From positions 553,755 through 617,754 of the forward strand of contig NC_018332.1 in NCBI RefSeq assembly GCF_000234665.1: a stretch of DNA of 64,000 bases, written 5' to 3'. The notes beneath the pieces are model-generated. The model was given only the letters and a program-made list of their open reading frames with translations. It did no database searches and was not told the origin of the DNA. A program made the position numbers and the translations under genes. Origin of the DNA: Leishmania mexicana MHOM/GT/2001/U1103. Its lineage: Eukaryota; Euglenozoa; Kinetoplastea; Trypanosomatida; Trypanosomatidae. Of the stretch, positions 61,729 through 64,000 are shown piece by piece. Position 1 is the first letter of the stretch. The number at the start of each line of letters is the position of its first letter.

Positions 61729-62582
61729 AACTGAGCTCAATGTGCGTTCCAGAGAAAAGACAGCGACGACGAAGATATGACGCACATGTGTGCGAGTGCG
61801 TGCGCACGCTTGTGCGTGCCATCGTTCCATGATGCATGGCAGACGGTGCCAAAAGGAAAAGAAAAGCGCAGTGTGATGGGCAGGGGAGGCACGAGAGAGA
61901 GAGAGATAGAGAGAGAGCTGAAACATGAAACAGGAGAGAGCAACAAGGGCGACAGTGCTGGGAGTGGTGAGCAGCACGTGCAGCGCACCACGATCCCGTA
62001 CCGACTCATCGCCCCCCCCCCTTCCCTCCTGCCTGCCTGCCTGCCCCCCTTCGCATCCCCACCACACCCCCTTTCCCTGGCACGCTAATCGCCTTCACTG
62101 GTGTCCACGCACGCATCTGCGCTTATGGATAGGTCTGACATTGCGTTGCTCGCTGCCTCGCCGCGTGCGCGTTCCGTATCGACGGTCCCTCGTCATCGAA
62201 TAACCGGAAAGCGGTGCACATCTGAGCTTAGAAGAGACACACGCCTTTTACGCGAGCGGTGAAGGGTAGCCGGCATCATCAGAGCCTCTGTGGGCACAGA
62301 GAGAAAAGAAAAACACACCGGCGCGTTCACTGCGTGGCCCAAGTCGCTCCTCGACCACTTGAACACCCGCCGCCGCCGTGCTGTCTGTATGTGTGTGTCT
62401 GTATGTGTGTGTGTGTGTGTGTGCGTTTGTGCTTGTGTATGTGCGTGTACATCCCCTCAAGCGCCCTGCAGAAGTGCGCCTGTACGATGACAGGGCCCCC
62501 TCCCGCTGTGGCCGCACGCGCAGCAAGGGGCATGCCAACTGCACATCACGCCAACCTTCTTCATCTTCCCCGACACGACGCG
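61729..62582 (-). other. intergenic region upstream of the pseudokinase gene
   Basis: This is non-coding spacer. On the + strand a C-run and a CCTG repeat lie at 62010-62045 (cctgcctgcctgcc). A (GT)n run lies at 62391-62427, and a GA-rich segment at 61889-61920 gives a CT tract on the transcript, a plausible trans-splicing signal for the pseudokinase gene. Confidence 0.5.
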
Positions 62583-64000
62583 CTACACTAGCCTCACAAT
62601 GCGGTCCCCAGAGATGGCGAAGACATCCGTCATGGCGCCGAGCGTTGCCACCGTGCCGTGGCGGGAGAAGTACCGCTGCAGCGCCAGCGGCACGCGGGTG
62701 CGCAGCGACGCCAGCGTCGTCCCACCTTGCGGGATCAGCGGCAGCACCATCCGCACGATGTCGGCCTTCTCCAAGTTGGGCTGCTCCACTTTCGCGCGCT
62801 GCACCACAATAACGGAGGGGTCATCAGGGTAGGGCCAGGTAGTGAAGTACTCGGGGTAGCTCTCCAAAACAGCCTGCACGGCTGCCAAGTCGCGCGGCAG
62901 GGCGTCGCGGACCGCCGGTGGGACCAAGCTGAGCACCTCATCCAGCTCTGCGCACTGCATGAGAGGCAGCGCATCATACAGCGCCCGCACGGCCCAGTCC
63001 GCGTTCGACTCTGGCGCCATCTCCCTCGGGATCTTCAGTACCGGATCGTCCGGCCGTAGCGAGTTCATCCGCAGTCGCTCATCCATCAGAGTGTCCACGC
63101 ACGCCTCATACTCTGGCAAGAACCTGTACACCTTCATTTTATCCGCCGAAACGACGATCTCCTTGCCATGCATGCGCAGAAACGTCGGGAAGGAGCGGCA
63201 CTGTGTCTTCACCTGCGTCTTCTCTGCCTGCGTGAGGAGGCTGTAAAGGTGGCCGGTGGACACAGCCGCCGACGCCTTCTCCTCCGCGACGCCATAGTTC
63301 TTCCCCGCCGCTGCCTCCGTCACGACCGCCAACACCTTGGTGAAGATGCTTGGCAGCGGAGACGTCGAGGCGTCCCGGTCGTCGAGCGAGTTGGGCGCGA
63401 CGCGGTACGGACGCGCACGCAGCTTTCCTTGGGACATTTGGAAGTACTCGGGGTACTTGCCGAGCAGCCCAGTCACCCCGAGCCGGGGATCGAAGGCGGG
63501 GTGGCGTGAGATGATGGGGGCAATGTCCTGCAGGACGTCCGCCAGCGGGGTGTACTCCCTCGGCACCTGCGGCGCCACCAGGCCAATCAGATTCGCCTCT
63601 GAGTTCCGCGGTGGACGGCGCAGCAGCGGCGCACCGCTCTGCATACCGTCCACGCCGCTGAAGCCGCCAACCGCGAAGCGCGCGTCGGCATGTCCGCGCT
63701 GCGGATGGTCATAATCAGGCCTCAGCCGAATCTCCAGTGAGCCGTGCGAATGGCGCATGTCAATGTAGTGCCTGAACCGCTTCAGATAAAAGCGAAAGGT
63801 GGTCTCCGCGTACAGTCGCTGTATCTCACTCGGTAACGTGGGCTCAATGGCCTCGATAGACACGAAAACGGTGGGGATATACGGCACAAGAGCCTCCATT
63901 ACCTGCAGCGTCGACCGCAGAGGTACAGGGGTGCCGGACTCTGGCTCGCCCGCCTCTGCCGGCGCTGCATCCGCAGAACCTGGGGACGCATTGGGAGCAC
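62583..64000 (-). CDS. multi-module protein, 5' end outside the window (at least 471 aa)
   Basis: The frame ends at 62583 and is still open at the window edge, with protein-like sequence (APNASPGSADAAPAEAGEPE) upstream of the internal Met at 63899, so the true start lies beyond 64000. Numbering from that Met, five similar modules are visible at about 1-60, 105-165, 185-262, 303-370 and 381-438. Each has a helical part with an I/V-P or L-P motif, then an F/Y-rich turn such as LLGKYPEYFQMSQGKL, CRSFPTFLRMHGKEIVV, VLESYPEYFTTWPY or LQRYFSRHG, and a short beta pair with basic residues. The style recalls small winged-helix RNA-binding modules (LOTUS or PORR-like). Function is unknown; a role in organellar RNA processing is a guess. 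Confidence 0.85.
   Translation of the reverse strand, partial: APNASPGSADAAPAEAGEPESGTPVPLRSTLQVMEALVPYIPTVFVSIEAIEPTLPSEIQRLYAETTFRFYLKRFRHYIDMRHSHGSLEIRLRPDYDHPQRGHADARFAVGGFSGVDGMQSGAPLLRRPPRNSEANLIGLVAPQVPREYTPLADVLQDIAPIISRHPAFDPRLGVTGLLGKYPEYFQMSQGKLRARPYRVAPNSLDDRDASTSPLPSIFTKVLAVVTEAAAGKNYGVAEEKASAAVSTGHLYSLLTQAEKTQVKTQCRSFPTFLRMHGKEIVVSADKMKVYRFLPEYEACVDTLMDERLRMNSLRPDDPVLKIPREMAPESNADWAVRALYDALPLMQCAELDEVLSLVPPAVRDALPRDLAAVQAVLESYPEYFTTWPYPDDPSVIVVQRAKVEQPNLEKADIVRMVLPLIPQGGTTLASLRTRVPLALQRYFSRHGTVATLGAMTDVFAISGDRIVRLV

Overview
The window looks like a piece of a Leishmania (or very close trypanosomatid) chromosome. Genes are long, apparently intronless and GC-rich. They sit in two directional polycistronic arrays separated by long, low-complexity, pyrimidine-rich spacers with (TG)n tracts and candidate spliced-leader acceptor sites. 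SIDER-type retroposon copies are present, and several products have kinetoplastid character. From memory only, the eIF4AIII gene suggests the chromosome 28 homologue; this was not checked.

Layout. Bases 1 to about 27.1 kb form the 3' part of a + strand array. In order it holds a coiled-coil protein, the DEAD-box helicase eIF4AIII/FAL1, an 865-aa protein of unknown function, a possible small frame-disrupted gene, a two-TM Coa1/Tim21-like mitochondrial protein, a 561-aa Ser/Thr-rich protein, a relic of broken coding pieces, an alpha/beta hydrolase and a 176-aa protein. From 64 kb down to 28.7 kb the array is on the - strand. In transcription order it holds a multi-module protein cut by the window edge, a degenerate protein kinase (pseudokinase), a large protein with a predicted N-myristoylation signal, a small 107-aa ORF, a BTB-like SANBR/KIAA1841 relative, a TruD/PUS7 pseudouridine synthase, a 332-aa protein of unknown function, an Fe-S DEAH helicase of the FANCJ/RTEL1 type, a Kelch-type propeller and a phosphonopyruvate-decarboxylase-like TPP enzyme. 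The arrays converge on a gene-free segment at 27116-28664, a convergent strand-switch region where both Pol II units should terminate.

The most unusual element lies just inside the end of the + array. At about 22148-24575 there is a 2.4-kb GC-rich composite satellite. A 97-bp head recurs ten full times, each followed by 4 to 19 copies of a 19-bp unit, so every head-to-head spacing equals 97 + 19n. It sits in about 3.2 kb of sequence (about 21960-25180) without the pyrimidine-rich style of its surroundings. Three nearly identical retroposon copies (about 466-481 bp) lie at 10.3, 21.1 and 30.9 kb, and the middle one is antisense to its array.

The genes do not form a pathway. As usual in trypanosomatids, neighbours share transcription, not function. 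Start codons were chosen as the first in-frame ATG giving protein-like sequence. No database searches were possible, so remote family assignments are recognition by eye.
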